From Batkoa obscura (lineage: Eukaryota > Entomophthoromycota > Entomophthoromycetes > Entomophthorales > Batkoaceae): a stretch of DNA of 64,000 bases. The notes below the pieces were generated by a model. That model did not search any database. It had not been told where the DNA came from and saw only the letters and a program-made list of their open reading frames with translations. The position numbers and the translations under genes are program-made. The stretch lies in assembly GCA_030770535.1 (NCBI GenBank), contig JASVEC010000050.1, positions 186,001 to 250,000 on the forward strand, written 5' to 3'. Numbering within the stretch: the first letter of the stretch is position 1; each line of letters starts with the position of its first letter. Below are positions 46,918-57,229 of the stretch, piece after piece.

Positions 46918-49419
46918 ATGATCAACAATAGCCTCATACCCTATTTTGCTGACTCAAGATATCTCCTTGATAACCGTCAACAATTGACTATCACTGAATA
47001 TGACATGGGTAGTAGTGATGAAGAAGAAGCTAGTGTTCTGACCCCAGAAATAGACACTGCTGCTTTAAATCAAGCTGCCCTACCTCCTCATGTTGTAAGC
47101 TCGGTCGTTACCTATGGAGCTGTTCCTATGCACGTTCTTAATGGTGATCTCTCTGCTTGGAGACAATACCAAAGTAGTAGCTCCAGTACCCAAATTACTT
47201 TTCGTGCTCAGTACCAAACGGTACCTACCCTTTCCCACGTTCAACAATATTTAGTAGAGTTCTTGCACAACAAACTCATCCAGATGGTTGGTGAACTCAA
47301 CCGTCTCTCAACTCACAATAATGAATTGTCTACCTCTTTAAGCTCGCTTCTAGGTACGGTTAATAATCTCTCCATGGTCATCAACCAAAACAATGATGTC
47401 ATCACCCCATCAAATGAATTCCATACCAGTAAGTTTAATGAATTCAACCAAAGGCTCAATGATACTGTTAGTTATGAAGTATATAGAGATTTGGCAAGAG
47501 AAGTAGGAGACTTCAAGGCTGAATTGCATCAGCTTGATACTGCCTTACATTCCGAACTCATTAAGATCTCTGACGAGATCAACCTTTCCCTCACTGAGAT
47601 CAATGACCATACTGCTCAAAGGATCTCAGATATCGACGGAAAAGTGAAAATCACTTTTGCAGAACTTAATAGATCGTTGATGACTAGATTCACCGAGTAT
47701 AATCATCGTTTATCCTATGTTGAGCAATCCCCTGCGTCTGCATCAGCCAAAGATGCCAGAATCTTGGCTTTAGAACAAGATTTAGCTGCTTGTAATGTAC
47801 AACTGACTCAACAAGTGACCACCATTAGCCAGCTCATCACTTCCAATAATAATTTGAAGGAACAAATTAGATTAGATAAAGAGCAGTCAGCGGCTGACTG
47901 GGAAGAAATTTCGCGTAATATACAGAGTACCAAGGAAGAGCTTATTATTCTTCAAACTAAGGTAGCTTCCAATACCAGCCAAATCAAGGCATCTTCTTGT
48001 AATTGTAGAAAGGAACGTATCGCTGTTTCAGCACCTCACTCCAGACTCTCGACTTATAGAGATGTTCCGAGATATAATATGTATGATCTAGGTGATGGTA
48101 CCACAGAATCTATTCTTGACACTGAATATCAAATGAACCCTAAGTATCGTGGTTCTATTCACTTGGTACAACCGGATGATCAACCCAAGAAAGGAGAAAG
48201 TCCACCTCAATTACTTCCTAGAATGACCACTGCACCTACTGATGGTATTTACTCAAGAAACCCTGCTACAGGATCTAATGCTGAGCCAATAAGATCTCAT
48301 GTACAACCCTATGCTGAAGTTAACCTGGACAATCCTTTTAACAATAGTAACAAAAACAAGTTGCCATATATTGCTCCAAAAATCACTCAACATGTACCCT
48401 ATGAGCAATCTTCATCTCACTACGTACAACCCGAGCGGATTCCTGTTCAAAATAACTATGGTATATCACATAATAATCATGACGCCTATTATGGCCATCC
48501 TGGACCTTCTGGTAACAATCTAAACCCGCATAGCTTCTCAACATACCCCCACAATTATCCGAGAAGCTCCCAACCCGTTAATACCAAGTTTAATTTTAGT
48601 CTCCTATTCAATCCAAATGAAATCACTGCTACTACTTTCATCAAAGCGCTAGAAGTTCATCTTGATGCCAACAATTGGACCTACGAGTGTCGCCCTCAAT
48701 GTCTCTTAGGTCAGCTTCAAACAAACGAGCTTTCCTGGTGTATGACCCTACCTGATGACTTACGCAGTAACTGGAACTCTTTTAAAAAGGCATTCATAGA
48801 TCACTATGATTCCGATGTAAAAATGGAAGCAAAAAAGGCAGCCCTTTTATCTTTACGACTAGACGATGAAAGCAAACTTGAAAATTACATTGCAAACGTA
48901 AAAAATCGTGCTAATGCTTTAATTTCCTGTGGGAAGTTAAGCGTTACAGACCTCCGCCTGGCCTTCCAACGAAACCTTCCAAGTCACATCGCACGTCTTT
49001 TTCTAGACCCTCATCATAATATCACCAATATTACTCAGATGATAGAGATTTTAGAGCTATACCTCGGAAGTCCAAAAAGCGAAGTTAAATCCAAGAAACT
49101 ATACGTTAATCATATAGATAAAGAAACGGACAACAACGAATATCTTCATTGCTTTGCCATTACACAACAGCACTACTCCAACCATCGTAAATCTCGAGTA
49201 TTTACTGGATGCTGGAACTGTGGTGAACATGGACATATTGCCGTCAATTGTATTGAACCAAAGCCAGAAAATGGTATTTTTAAATATTACTTTGAAAAAA
49301 ATGTTCGCAATAGTAAACATTTTAACAAAAATAAACAAGTTAATCACCTCAATTATAATTATAATGATGGTGACACTGAAAAGTTTGTTGACCCCAACAG
49401 CGAGTCAAAAAACTTCTAA
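46918..49419 (+). CDS. Gag of the Ty3/gypsy element, with long coiled-coil N-terminus
   Basis: 833-residue open frame. Residues about 100-370 are predominantly heptad-like (LNRLSTHNNELSTSLSSLLG, ARILALEQDLAACNVQLTQQ), predicting coiled coil. A Pro/Asn/Tyr-rich linker follows, then a retrotransposon-gag domain (about residues 560-720: FIKALEVHLDANNWTYECRP, WNSFKKAFIDHYDSDV) and a CCHC zinc knuckle, CWNCGEHGHIAVNC, near residue 765. This is much longer than the roughly 300-residue Gag of yeast Ty3. The extra N-terminal half is the unusual part. Confidence 0.88.
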   Translation: MINNSLIPYFADSRYLLDNRQQLTITEYDMGSSDEEEASVLTPEIDTAALNQAALPPHVVSSVVTYGAVPMHVLNGDLSAWRQYQSSSSSTQITFRAQYQTVPTLSHVQQYLVEFLHNKLIQMVGELNRLSTHNNELSTSLSSLLGTVNNLSMVINQNNDVITPSNEFHTSKFNEFNQRLNDTVSYEVYRDLAREVGDFKAELHQLDTALHSELIKISDEINLSLTEINDHTAQRISDIDGKVKITFAELNRSLMTRFTEYNHRLSYVEQSPASASAKDARILALEQDLAACNVQLTQQVTTISQLITSNNNLKEQIRLDKEQSAADWEEISRNIQSTKEELIILQTKVASNTSQIKASSCNCRKERIAVSAPHSRLSTYRDVPRYNMYDLGDGTTESILDTEYQMNPKYRGSIHLVQPDDQPKKGESPPQLLPRMTTAPTDGIYSRNPATGSNAEPIRSHVQPYAEVNLDNPFNNSNKNKLPYIAPKITQHVPYEQSSSHYVQPERIPVQNNYGISHNNHDAYYGHPGPSGNNLNPHSFSTYPHNYPRSSQPVNTKFNFSLLFNPNEITATTFIKALEVHLDANNWTYECRPQCLLGQLQTNELSWCMTLPDDLRSNWNSFKKAFIDHYDSDVKMEAKKAALLSLRLDDESKLENYIANVKNRANALISCGKLSVTDLRLAFQRNLPSHIARLFLDPHHNITNITQMIEILELYLGSPKSEVKSKKLYVNHIDKETDNNEYLHCFAITQQHYSNHRKSRVFTGCWNCGEHGHIAVNCIEPKPENGIFKYYFEKNVRNSKHFNKNKQVNHLNYNYNDGDTEKFVDPNSESKNF

Positions 49420-49670
49420 GTGGGAGGGTAAATGAGGATCCCCCTTCCACGAAATCAAAAATTCCTCCTGATCCAGATGAAAGCACTGAATTAGACTTCG
49501 AAATTAACACGCTTTCAAAATTTGACCCCTCTACCCTCATCCTAGCACTACCTTCCAAAATTCGTGGCAGACCCAAGAAGAAAAAGGTTCCCGTCGTTGA
49601 AATTCCTAAAGTCATTCCACGTCGAATTGATAAGTCACCTGATAACTCTATCAATGCCCCTGATTCTGCC

Positions 49671-52600
49671 TTGATAAATGAAATTGCTAAACCTTACATT
49701 TCACAATTATCCGATTTATCCAAACTGTCCCTTACACAAAGTGAACTAGATAATACACACCAGTGGTTAACTAATGTTACCATCCCAATTCCTCTAGACA
49801 AAATCCTAACTGGAGAATCAGACTTAGCAATTGCATTTAGAAACATCATTAGAGAATATCAGAATCCAAATAAACAGATCCTCTTAGTAAACCTCGATGC
49901 CAAAGCCAACTCCACCGATTGTACTTACATTAATGCGTCGATTTACAAAAAAAATGTGCGTATAATATTAGATAGCGGAGCTCCCATCAATTTCATATCG
50001 AGTCGTCTGGTAAAACGATTACCCTTTAAACCGGATATAGATTGTTCGGACACCTTCGGTACAGCCGGAACCGGAACCGTCACGGCACTAGGAGCATACT
50101 CATCAATCCCTATTAAGTTTGGAAAGCTAACTTTAGCCTTTCCAGCGATAGTGTTGGAAAGCGAAGGTTACGACTTCCTCCTAGGCACCGAATTCTTTGT
50201 GAAACATGGTTGCCAATTATTGTACGATCAAAATATCTTAAAAGTATTAGATCAATCCATTCCAATGTACTACAATAAGCCAAGGAACCTAACCATTAAC
50301 AACATAAGCAACAAAACTCCTGACTGTCGTATAATGAGCTATCGGACTAACAATAAATCAGTTGACGTTACTCTCTGCGGATTAGAATCTGTGATTTATC
50401 AATATCCAGATATAGCATATAAGCAGTCTGGAATCCCCATTATTTCCCCTAAGAACTTACTAATACCGCCTAAATCACAGGTAGTACTAGACACCGAAAT
50501 CTCATTATGGGTACCTAAGGAGTTCCATCTATCTATATACAGTATAGAAAGTGTTTCAAGATTAGAACCTCTAACTATGCCCGGGATTTTAGGTAATAAC
50601 ATGAATGAGACTATAAAACTACTGCTTGCCAACATTACCGAAAAAGATATCAAAATCTCTAGAGGTCAACAGGTTGGTACAATCCACGTAGAAAATAACA
50701 TTGTGATTAATACTTTCAGTAAATTTGCAACACTAGAAGAATTCCAAATTTATGAAGAAGCCCCTAATAACCAAACCCTGTTTGTTGAGAAAGACACTAT
50801 TAAACATCTAAACCCAGATGAACAACTTCAATTTTATAAATTGCTGGAAGAATATAAAGACGTCTTTGCAACTTCAGAAGAAGATATTGGCTGTGCCCGC
50901 AATACTAAACATAAAGTATATACATGTGATTCACTACCTGTTGCAACTAAAGCATATCGTAAATCTCAGTCTGAACTTAAGGCAGAACGAGAAGAAGTCC
51001 AAAAACTTTTAAGATTAGGTTTGATTATCCCTTCAAATAGTCCATGGGCCTCTCCCCTTATGATTGTTAAGAAAAAAGATGGAACTAATAGAGTAGTTAT
51101 GGACTATAGGAAACTCAACAAAATCACAAAGAAGGATGTATATCCACTACCCAGAATAGATGATGCTGTTGACCGCTTACAAGGTGCAAAATACTTTTCA
51201 GCAATGGATCTAATCTCAGGATACTGGCAGGTAGAAATGGATCCGGAAGACCAAGAGAAATGCGCTTTGATTACTTCCGAAGGACTATTTCAACCAACGA
51301 GGATGCCACAAGGCCTTTCAAACGCTCCTGCTACATTCCAACGTCTTATGGATAATACACTAGGTGATCTTAAGCTCTCATGTGTACTAATTTACTTAGA
51401 CGACTTGAATGTGTTCTCGAAGACTTTCGTGGATCACCTAAATCACCTTAAAGCAGTATTCGAACGTCTTCGCCAAGCTAACTTAAAGTTAAAGCCAAAA
51501 AAATGCTCATTTTTCCAAACTAGTCTGGAATTTTTAGGCTACAAGGTCTCTGACAAAGGTTTAGCTCCTATTCCTAATAAATTAGATGCAGTAAAAGAGC
51601 TTTTCCCCCCAACTACGATGAGAGAAGTACAAGTATTCCTCGGACTAATGAATTACTACCGAAGATTTATAAAAGATTTTTCGAACTTAGCCACTCCACT
51701 ATTCCAATTGTTAAAGAAAGAAGTCAAGTTTCAATGGAAAGAAGAACACCAACAAGCCTTTGAAGAACTTCGCGATAAGCTGCTTAACGCCCCAGTGTTG
51801 ATGTTTCCAAATTTCTCAAAGCCCTTCTCCCTGCATACCGACGCTAGCCTAACGGCAGTTGGAGGTGTTTTAAGTCAACTGGATGATGACAACTGCGAGC
51901 ATCCAATAGCTTATACCTCTAGAACCTTATCGAAGCATGAGAGGAATTACACTACGACAGAGAAGGAATGCCTTGCAATTATTCATGCTATAAAGGCATT
52001 TAGACCGTATATCTATGGCACTCACTTTACTGTTATTACCGACCATGTTTCCCTAAAGTGGTTATATTCAATCACTAATCCTGAAGGACGTCTAGCTAGG
52101 TGGGCTCTAAAACTACAATCGTATAGTTTTGATATAGTATATAAGCCAGGTAAAGATCACCAAAATGCAGATGGGCTTAGTAGGTTACCCAGGATCTGTC
52201 TAGCCACCCCCATAGATGATGATCTGTACAACCTATTGGGTAATAAAAATAAGTGGCCGCAACAACAACCTGAGCTTAAACAATGGCTTGAGAAAAATGC
52301 CCAGAATATCATTGTCAAAAGTAATGCATTGTACAAAAAGATTAAAGGAACATATATTCCGTATATTAAGCCTTCTTCGCGGCTATCTGCATGTCAACAG
52401 TTTCACAATGTGATCTGCGGGCATTCAGCCTTCCAAAAAACATATGACACCATGAAAGTTTCCTGCTATTGGGAATCAATGATACCAGACTTAGAAGACT
52501 TCATAAATAATTGTGATGTTTGTAAAAGAGAACAAAGTAGGATAAAAGTAACAGCTTACAAGTTTATTTTACCTAAACATGCATTCCACACGGTAAGTAT

Positions 52601-53429
52601 AGATGTGATAGGCCCTCTTTGTGAAGCTTCTTCAGTAAGAGGAAATAAGTATATCGTTGTAGCTATAGACCATCTAACTAAGTGGGTTGAAGCTAGAGCA
52701 ATACCAAACCAGACTTCCTTCCACATATCTAAATTTATATATGAAGATATTATTTGTAGACATGGAAGCCCACAGGTGATACTTACCGATAATGCTGCCA
52801 ATTTTGTTAATCTAGTTCTCCCAAAATTAGCCAGACTAATGGCCATAAGACATTCTACTGCAGCTCCGTATCATCCAGAAACTAATGGAATGGTTGAGAG
52901 AGTAAACGGTACACTAATACGTATACTAAGAAAACTAGCTTTTGACAAAACTAGCTGTTGGGATGAATATCTACATTCCGCTATTTTAGCATATAGATAT
53001 TCAGTACACAGTATTACTAAAAAGTCTCCTTTTATTATGCTTTATGGGAGACACCCTGGGCTCCCCATATCTTTTGCCCCTTTAATCGCTAAACAAGGCG
53101 AGATAAGCCCTGACATATACTTGGCTAAACTAACAAAAAAATTGATAGCTATCCAAGTTGAAGCCTTTAACGCATTAACAGATTCGAAGATAAAGAGGTA
53201 TCAGCAAGATATGTCCAGACTTCCTAGTCTAGCCACTTTCAAGGTAGGAGATATTGTTTATTTGTATCCTTCCTACAACCAACCTAGAAAAAATAAACTG
53301 GCACTGAAATGGGACGGACCATATGAAATCATACATAAACACTTGTATGATAGCTATTCGATTAAACATAAAGGAACAAGCGTCATTTATAATCGAGTCC
53401 ATGCCAAGTTTCTCAAATCAGCAATGTGA
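49671..53429 (+). CDS. Pol of the Ty3/gypsy element: protease, RT, RNase H, integrase
   Basis: Open frame of about 1,250 codons, in a different frame from gag and following it by about 250 bp; the family commonly links the two by programmed frameshift. In order: aspartic protease (ILDSGAPINFIS); reverse transcriptase (LIPSNSPWASPLMIVKKKDG-like region, MPQGLSNAPATFQRL, LIYLDDLNVFS); RNase H (LHTDASLTAVGGVL, TDHVSLKWL); integrase with an HHCC zinc-binding region (ICGHSAFQKT, NNCDVCKRE), the DDE core (VSIDVIGPL, LTDNAANFV, HPETNGMVERVNGT) and a C-terminal GDIVYLYP/WDGPYEI segment. No chromodomain was recognised. Confidence 0.93.
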   Translation: MINEIAKPYISQLSDLSKLSLTQSELDNTHQWLTNVTIPIPLDKILTGESDLAIAFRNIIREYQNPNKQILLVNLDAKANSTDCTYINASIYKKNVRIILDSGAPINFISSRLVKRLPFKPDIDCSDTFGTAGTGTVTALGAYSSIPIKFGKLTLAFPAIVLESEGYDFLLGTEFFVKHGCQLLYDQNILKVLDQSIPMYYNKPRNLTINNISNKTPDCRIMSYRTNNKSVDVTLCGLESVIYQYPDIAYKQSGIPIISPKNLLIPPKSQVVLDTEISLWVPKEFHLSIYSIESVSRLEPLTMPGILGNNMNETIKLLLANITEKDIKISRGQQVGTIHVENNIVINTFSKFATLEEFQIYEEAPNNQTLFVEKDTIKHLNPDEQLQFYKLLEEYKDVFATSEEDIGCARNTKHKVYTCDSLPVATKAYRKSQSELKAEREEVQKLLRLGLIIPSNSPWASPLMIVKKKDGTNRVVMDYRKLNKITKKDVYPLPRIDDAVDRLQGAKYFSAMDLISGYWQVEMDPEDQEKCALITSEGLFQPTRMPQGLSNAPATFQRLMDNTLGDLKLSCVLIYLDDLNVFSKTFVDHLNHLKAVFERLRQANLKLKPKKCSFFQTSLEFLGYKVSDKGLAPIPNKLDAVKELFPPTTMREVQVFLGLMNYYRRFIKDFSNLATPLFQLLKKEVKFQWKEEHQQAFEELRDKLLNAPVLMFPNFSKPFSLHTDASLTAVGGVLSQLDDDNCEHPIAYTSRTLSKHERNYTTTEKECLAIIHAIKAFRPYIYGTHFTVITDHVSLKWLYSITNPEGRLARWALKLQSYSFDIVYKPGKDHQNADGLSRLPRICLATPIDDDLYNLLGNKNKWPQQQPELKQWLEKNAQNIIVKSNALYKKIKGTYIPYIKPSSRLSACQQFHNVICGHSAFQKTYDTMKVSCYWESMIPDLEDFINNCDVCKREQSRIKVTAYKFILPKHAFHTVSIDVIGPLCEASSVRGNKYIVVAIDHLTKWVEARAIPNQTSFHISKFIYEDIICRHGSPQVILTDNAANFVNLVLPKLARLMAIRHSTAAPYHPETNGMVERVNGTLIRILRKLAFDKTSCWDEYLHSAILAYRYSVHSITKKSPFIMLYGRHPGLPISFAPLIAKQGEISPDIYLAKLTKKLIAIQVEAFNALTDSKIKRYQQDMSRLPSLATFKVGDIVYLYPSYNQPRKNKLALKWDGPYEIIHKHLYDSYSIKHKGTSVIYNRVHAKFLKSAM

Positions 53430-53504
53430 TTCAATGAGTACAATTCGTAACTAGTCAAATTGCTCTTGGTAAGTAAATCATAAAAATTCACTACATCAAA
53501 TCAT

Positions 53505-53515
53505 AGGGAGGGAAA
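53505..53515 (+). promoter_or_regulatory. polypurine tract
   Basis: AGGGAGGGAAA directly abuts the right LTR, the position where plus-strand DNA synthesis is primed in LTR elements. Confidence 0.88.
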
Positions 53516-53983
53516 TGTGAAATATTGCTTTATTTAGCTCTCGGATTGATTATAACGCAACAATCACTTAAGTTGCTGTGTTCTCAAGTTCAAATACAAT
53601 CAAGTCAGAGTCCCTTATTTTGATTTGCTGCGAGAATTTCTAACTTCATATTGCAAGGAATAACATCCTCTCGTATTAATATCCATATTTATTGGAGTAT
53701 AAAAGAGATTCTTCAATATGATAACTCCAGGTTTTTTTTTAATTGGATTACTCCCTGATAACGTATCATTAATAAAGTCACTAAGTCTTTCTGACAACAT
53801 CTGATATAGATTTTATAGTAGTATCTTCCATTGTATTTGTTTTACATAATTTGTAGCTTACTACATACTATTTCTATTAAGTTAAGTCTACCTTAGTTAT
53901 ATAAACTAAGACCCTTCGACTCAAGGCAAGTTAATTAAGCAAGAGTAGCTTTTAACTTCGGCCACTAAGTATCAACTTTCACA
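53516..53983 (+). repeat. right LTR (468 bp)
   Basis: Same length as the left LTR and read as identical by eye. It ends AACTTTCACA and is followed by the duplicated ACCC. Confidence 0.95.
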
Positions 53984-54875
53984 ACCCTTTGTCACTAGAA
54001 TTAATTTAAAAATCCTTGAATTACTAATTTAATGGCTAGTTTAATTTTTTGATTTATTAAAATTTTCATAATAGGTAAAATTTGATTTTAGCTTAAGTTA
54101 AAATACAAAAAAATGGTTTAATAGAACTAAAATATTAGTAAAGGATTAAATAAATGTAATTAAGTGTTAATATAAAAACAAAAAATATAGTTTAAATAAG
54201 GTAAGCAAATATTATGATATATTAAATAATAATAAACAAAATTGAGCTTTAAGTTATAAGTAATTTTGTATTAATATAAAAATGTTTTAATTTGTTTAAA
54301 AAATTCTATCAAAATCAAAAATAAATAAATAAATAATACTAGATTTAAACGTTTTTTAAATAACTTAATCTATAAAAAAGTAAAATTTTAAATACTTTTA
54401 TAAATTAGATTACTACGATTAATTTACTTTAAAATTTAAATTCGAATTAAGTAGTTTTATAATATATAATATTTCTTAAAACGTTTTGGCATATATAATA
54501 TAAAACTGTTTTTCTTTAAGTATATATGGGGGTGTTTTTTTTGGTTTCATTATTTTTTCCATTTTTAAGCGTTATTTGAGCAGAAAGATCGTTAGTAAAA
54601 TCCTTAAACAATAAAATACATCCCCATATAACATTTTGCTTTTTTATATTTTTTACATAATAATAATAATGAAATAAAAAAATATTATTAATAAATTTAT
54701 AATTTAAATAGCTTTTCACTTATTAAAAACCTGCTATAGCTATTATAATTAGTAATATTATACTATATAACTTTTTTTATTATTATTTTCAATTAAAACT
54801 TTATAAATATAGTTTTTTTCAAATCAAATAAACTATTATATAAAGTAAAACTATTATAAAATATTATATTAAATA
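53984..54875. other. A+T-rich spacer between elements
   Basis: No coding exon. It contains the 104-bp miniature element at 54525-54628. Its last six bases (54870-54875, TAAATA) are the left target duplication of the DNA transposon. Confidence 0.6.
54525..54628 (+). mobile_element. 104-bp miniature inverted-repeat element, copy 3
   Basis: Begins TATGGGGGTGT, five Ts, TTGGTTTCA, so 20 of its first 25 positions match the left end of the transposon that starts 247 bp further right. It ends ACATCCCCATA. This is the best preserved of the three copies, supporting mobilisation by the same transposase. Confidence 0.78.
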
Positions 54876-54900
54876 TATGGGGGTGTCCGAATTGGTTTCA
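54876..54900 (+). repeat. left terminal inverted repeat of the DNA transposon
   Basis: 25 bp, beginning TATGGGGGTGTCC and ending TTGGTTTCA; perfectly complementary to 57731-57755. Confidence 0.95.
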
Positions 54901-55064
54901 GAATTTAACTAGAAATTAATCCAAATTTTAAGTTTTTAAATTTGTAAGTCTTTAATGTATGATTAGCTAAATTTAAAAAGCTTAAAATTAAATATAAAAA
55001 TTTAACTTAAAGACTTATTTTATTTATTTTATTTTATTTTATTTTATTTTTTTGATTATATGTT

Positions 55065-55424
55065 TGTGAAAGTTAGTACTCAGCAATTGGAGTTGAAAGC
55101 AGCTCTAGCTTAGTTAACTGGCCGTAAGTCAAAAGGCCTTAGTTTATGTAGCTAAGATAGACTTAAATCAATAGGAGTAATACGCAATAAGCTACGAGCT
55201 ATGTAAAATAAATAGAATACAGGATATTACTATAAAATCTACATAAGATATTATCAGAAAGATTTAGTGGCTTTATTAAAAGTAAAATATTAGGGAACAA
55301 TTTAATTAAAAAGCCTTGAGCTATTATGTTGAAGAATCTATTTTATACTCAACTAGTTTTGTAAACAAGTTAAGTGATTATTATGCGATAATCAATCACA
55401 GAGATGATGAAACGATATTTCACA
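55065..55424 (-). repeat. old, degraded LTR copy in inverted orientation inside the DNA transposon
   Basis: Reads TGTGAAAG at its left and ATATTTCACA at its right, recognisable as the minus orientation of the Ty3/gypsy LTR but clearly diverged and shorter than 468 bp. It lies between the transposon's left TIR and the transposase start, so an LTR insertion occurred in the transposon leader. Broken and much older than the full-length element. Confidence 0.85.
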
Positions 55425-55515
55425 GTGTTTTGTATTTTTTATTAAATATTCAATAGCTATATAATATATAATTATATAGTTATTTGACTTTGTTTTTTGT
55501 TAAAATAAAAACAAA

Positions 55516-57219
55516 ATGCAAGCTTTTATAACTAAACTTCGAAATGGAATTTCTAAAAACTTTAATACGGTAGGGAGAAGCACATTATATAAACATTGTA
55601 ATTCATTTACATCAATTTTAGCAACTATTCACAATTGCCCAAAGTTTATGGAATTTTATAATAAAACAAAAAAAAGAAAAGAAATATTATTAAATTTTAC
55701 TATTAATAATAACAAACTTAATCAAGCAATGTATAAAATTAGTGTTTTAAGGGAAACAGGAAATAAAAACCAACAAGTAGCATTATTATCGACTATAGCT
55801 TCAGTATATTCTTTTGATGAATGTAAAAGTTTTGGATTTAATATAAGTAAAAATCAATATGATTATTCAAAAATAATTAATAATAATAAAATACCAACAT
55901 TACGACCTACTATCAAAAATACAAAAAAAATTAAAGATGAGCAAATCGAGATTATTATACAATATTTACTTGATAATTCAACTATTTCATCAAGATTTAG
56001 TAAAAGAAATAATGATAAATATTCGTCAGAGAATATATATATATTAAATAAAAGTAGAAGGATGATATACAGTAAGTATTTTAATGATTTAAAAGATAAA
56101 GCAGTAGCTAGGTCAACATTTTTCAAATATATACCAAATAATTTTAAAAATCCAGCAAGAAAAACAGATTTATGTAATATATGTGCCCAGTATACAGTTA
56201 GAAAAAAGTTATTTGAAAATAAAATAAATACAGCGACAGAAAATAAAGCAGAGATACAGGAATCTTTTAATAAAGAAAAAAGGTTATATAAATTACATGA
56301 ATTTTGTGTTGATACTCAAAAAAACATACTTAATGAAACTATTGAAAAATTAAATAATAGAAGTTGTATAATAATTTTAGACTTTAAACAAAATATGGAA
56401 ATAGGAACAAGACCAGATCCAATAAACTTAGATCATTATAACAAACAAGCTATATCAGTATTAGGGTTTGGCGTTTTGTATTTAAAAAACGATAAAACAA
56501 TAGGCAAAGTTTATTTTGATTATTTATCTGAAATATTAAATCATGATTCAGCATATGCAGGAGATTGTTTGATTGATTTAATATCTAAAGAGCCTTTGTT
56601 TAAAAAGTTTACAAAAATTAATATATGGGCAGATACAGGATATCATTTTAAATCTCAAGAGTTTTTACATTATGTATTTGAAGAAAGTCATAAAATAAAT
56701 AGTAGTTTAAATATTGATCTTAATTTTTTTGCTGAGCATCATGGAAAAAGTATAGTTGACGGGCATTTTGGAAATCTTTCACAGTGGAAAAATAGTCTTG
56801 AAGCATTAGGTAAAATAGAAGATATTGATCAATTAATTTCAAAATTTGAGATTTTTGTTTGTGAAAATAATAGATTTAATAACTCAACTGTCAATAATGG
56901 GAAAACAAATATAATTTTTAAAAAGTATGAAAGAAACAAAGATACAAAAAAAATAATAAAAATAAAAGGTATTAAAAAGTATTTACATTTTATTAAACGT
57001 GGTAAAAAACTATACTGTTATCCAGTATCTGATAGATCAAAAAAAAGCGACATAATTTCAATTAAAGTTATAGAGTCTATAGAGGATAGAAAAATTAAAA
57101 GGTCAACCCCAGCTTATCTTACAAAAATAACTGAGAATTTAAAAGTTTCAATATTTAGTAAGCAAGTAAGTAGCTTATTAGATGATAGAAATCAATTATT
57201 AAATGTTGATATTACTTAA
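55516..57219 (+). CDS. transposase of the TIR element, family unassigned
   Basis: Single exon, 567 residues, very Asn/Lys/Ile-rich in keeping with the host's base composition. A C-x2-C pair (CNIC, residues 220-223) after FKNPARKTDL may begin a zinc-binding segment. The core has three conserved-looking acidic blocks: IIILDFKQNMEIGTRPDP (Asp289), INIWADTGYHFKSQEFLHY (Asp373) and NFFAEHHGKSIVDGHFGNL (Glu407). Spacing and flanking hydrophobic strands fit an RNase H-fold DDE catalytic site. Between the first two lies QAISVLGFGVLYLKNDK and a YLSEILNHDSAYAGDCL insertion. The N-terminal 200 residues probably bind the TIRs. I believe similar hypothetical proteins occur in other early-diverging fungi, but cannot verify this. 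Confidence 0.78.
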   Translation: MQAFITKLRNGISKNFNTVGRSTLYKHCNSFTSILATIHNCPKFMEFYNKTKKRKEILLNFTINNNKLNQAMYKISVLRETGNKNQQVALLSTIASVYSFDECKSFGFNISKNQYDYSKIINNNKIPTLRPTIKNTKKIKDEQIEIIIQYLLDNSTISSRFSKRNNDKYSSENIYILNKSRRMIYSKYFNDLKDKAVARSTFFKYIPNNFKNPARKTDLCNICAQYTVRKKLFENKINTATENKAEIQESFNKEKRLYKLHEFCVDTQKNILNETIEKLNNRSCIIILDFKQNMEIGTRPDPINLDHYNKQAISVLGFGVLYLKNDKTIGKVYFDYLSEILNHDSAYAGDCLIDLISKEPLFKKFTKINIWADTGYHFKSQEFLHYVFEESHKINSSLNIDLNFFAEHHGKSIVDGHFGNLSQWKNSLEALGKIEDIDQLISKFEIFVCENNRFNNSTVNNGKTNIIFKKYERNKDTKKIIKIKGIKKYLHFIKRGKKLYCYPVSDRSKKSDIISIKVIESIEDRKIKRSTPAYLTKITENLKVSIFSKQVSSLLDDRNQLLNVDIT

Positions 57220-57229
57220 ATTATTGATA

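Larger units (their letters stand above)
46332..53983 (+). mobile_element. Ty3/gypsy LTR retrotransposon, looks whole
   Basis: 7.65-kb element with direct LTRs at 46332-46799 and 53516-53983, flanked by the 4-bp duplication ACCC (46328-46331 and 53984-53987). A primer-binding-site region follows the left LTR and a polypurine tract precedes the right one. Gag and pol lie in separate open frames. Domain order is protease, reverse transcriptase, RNase H, integrase, which defines the Ty3/gypsy (Metaviridae) type. The two LTRs have equal length and read as identical, so the insertion is recent. It looks whole. Its base composition is visibly less A+T-rich than the surrounding DNA. Confidence 0.96.
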
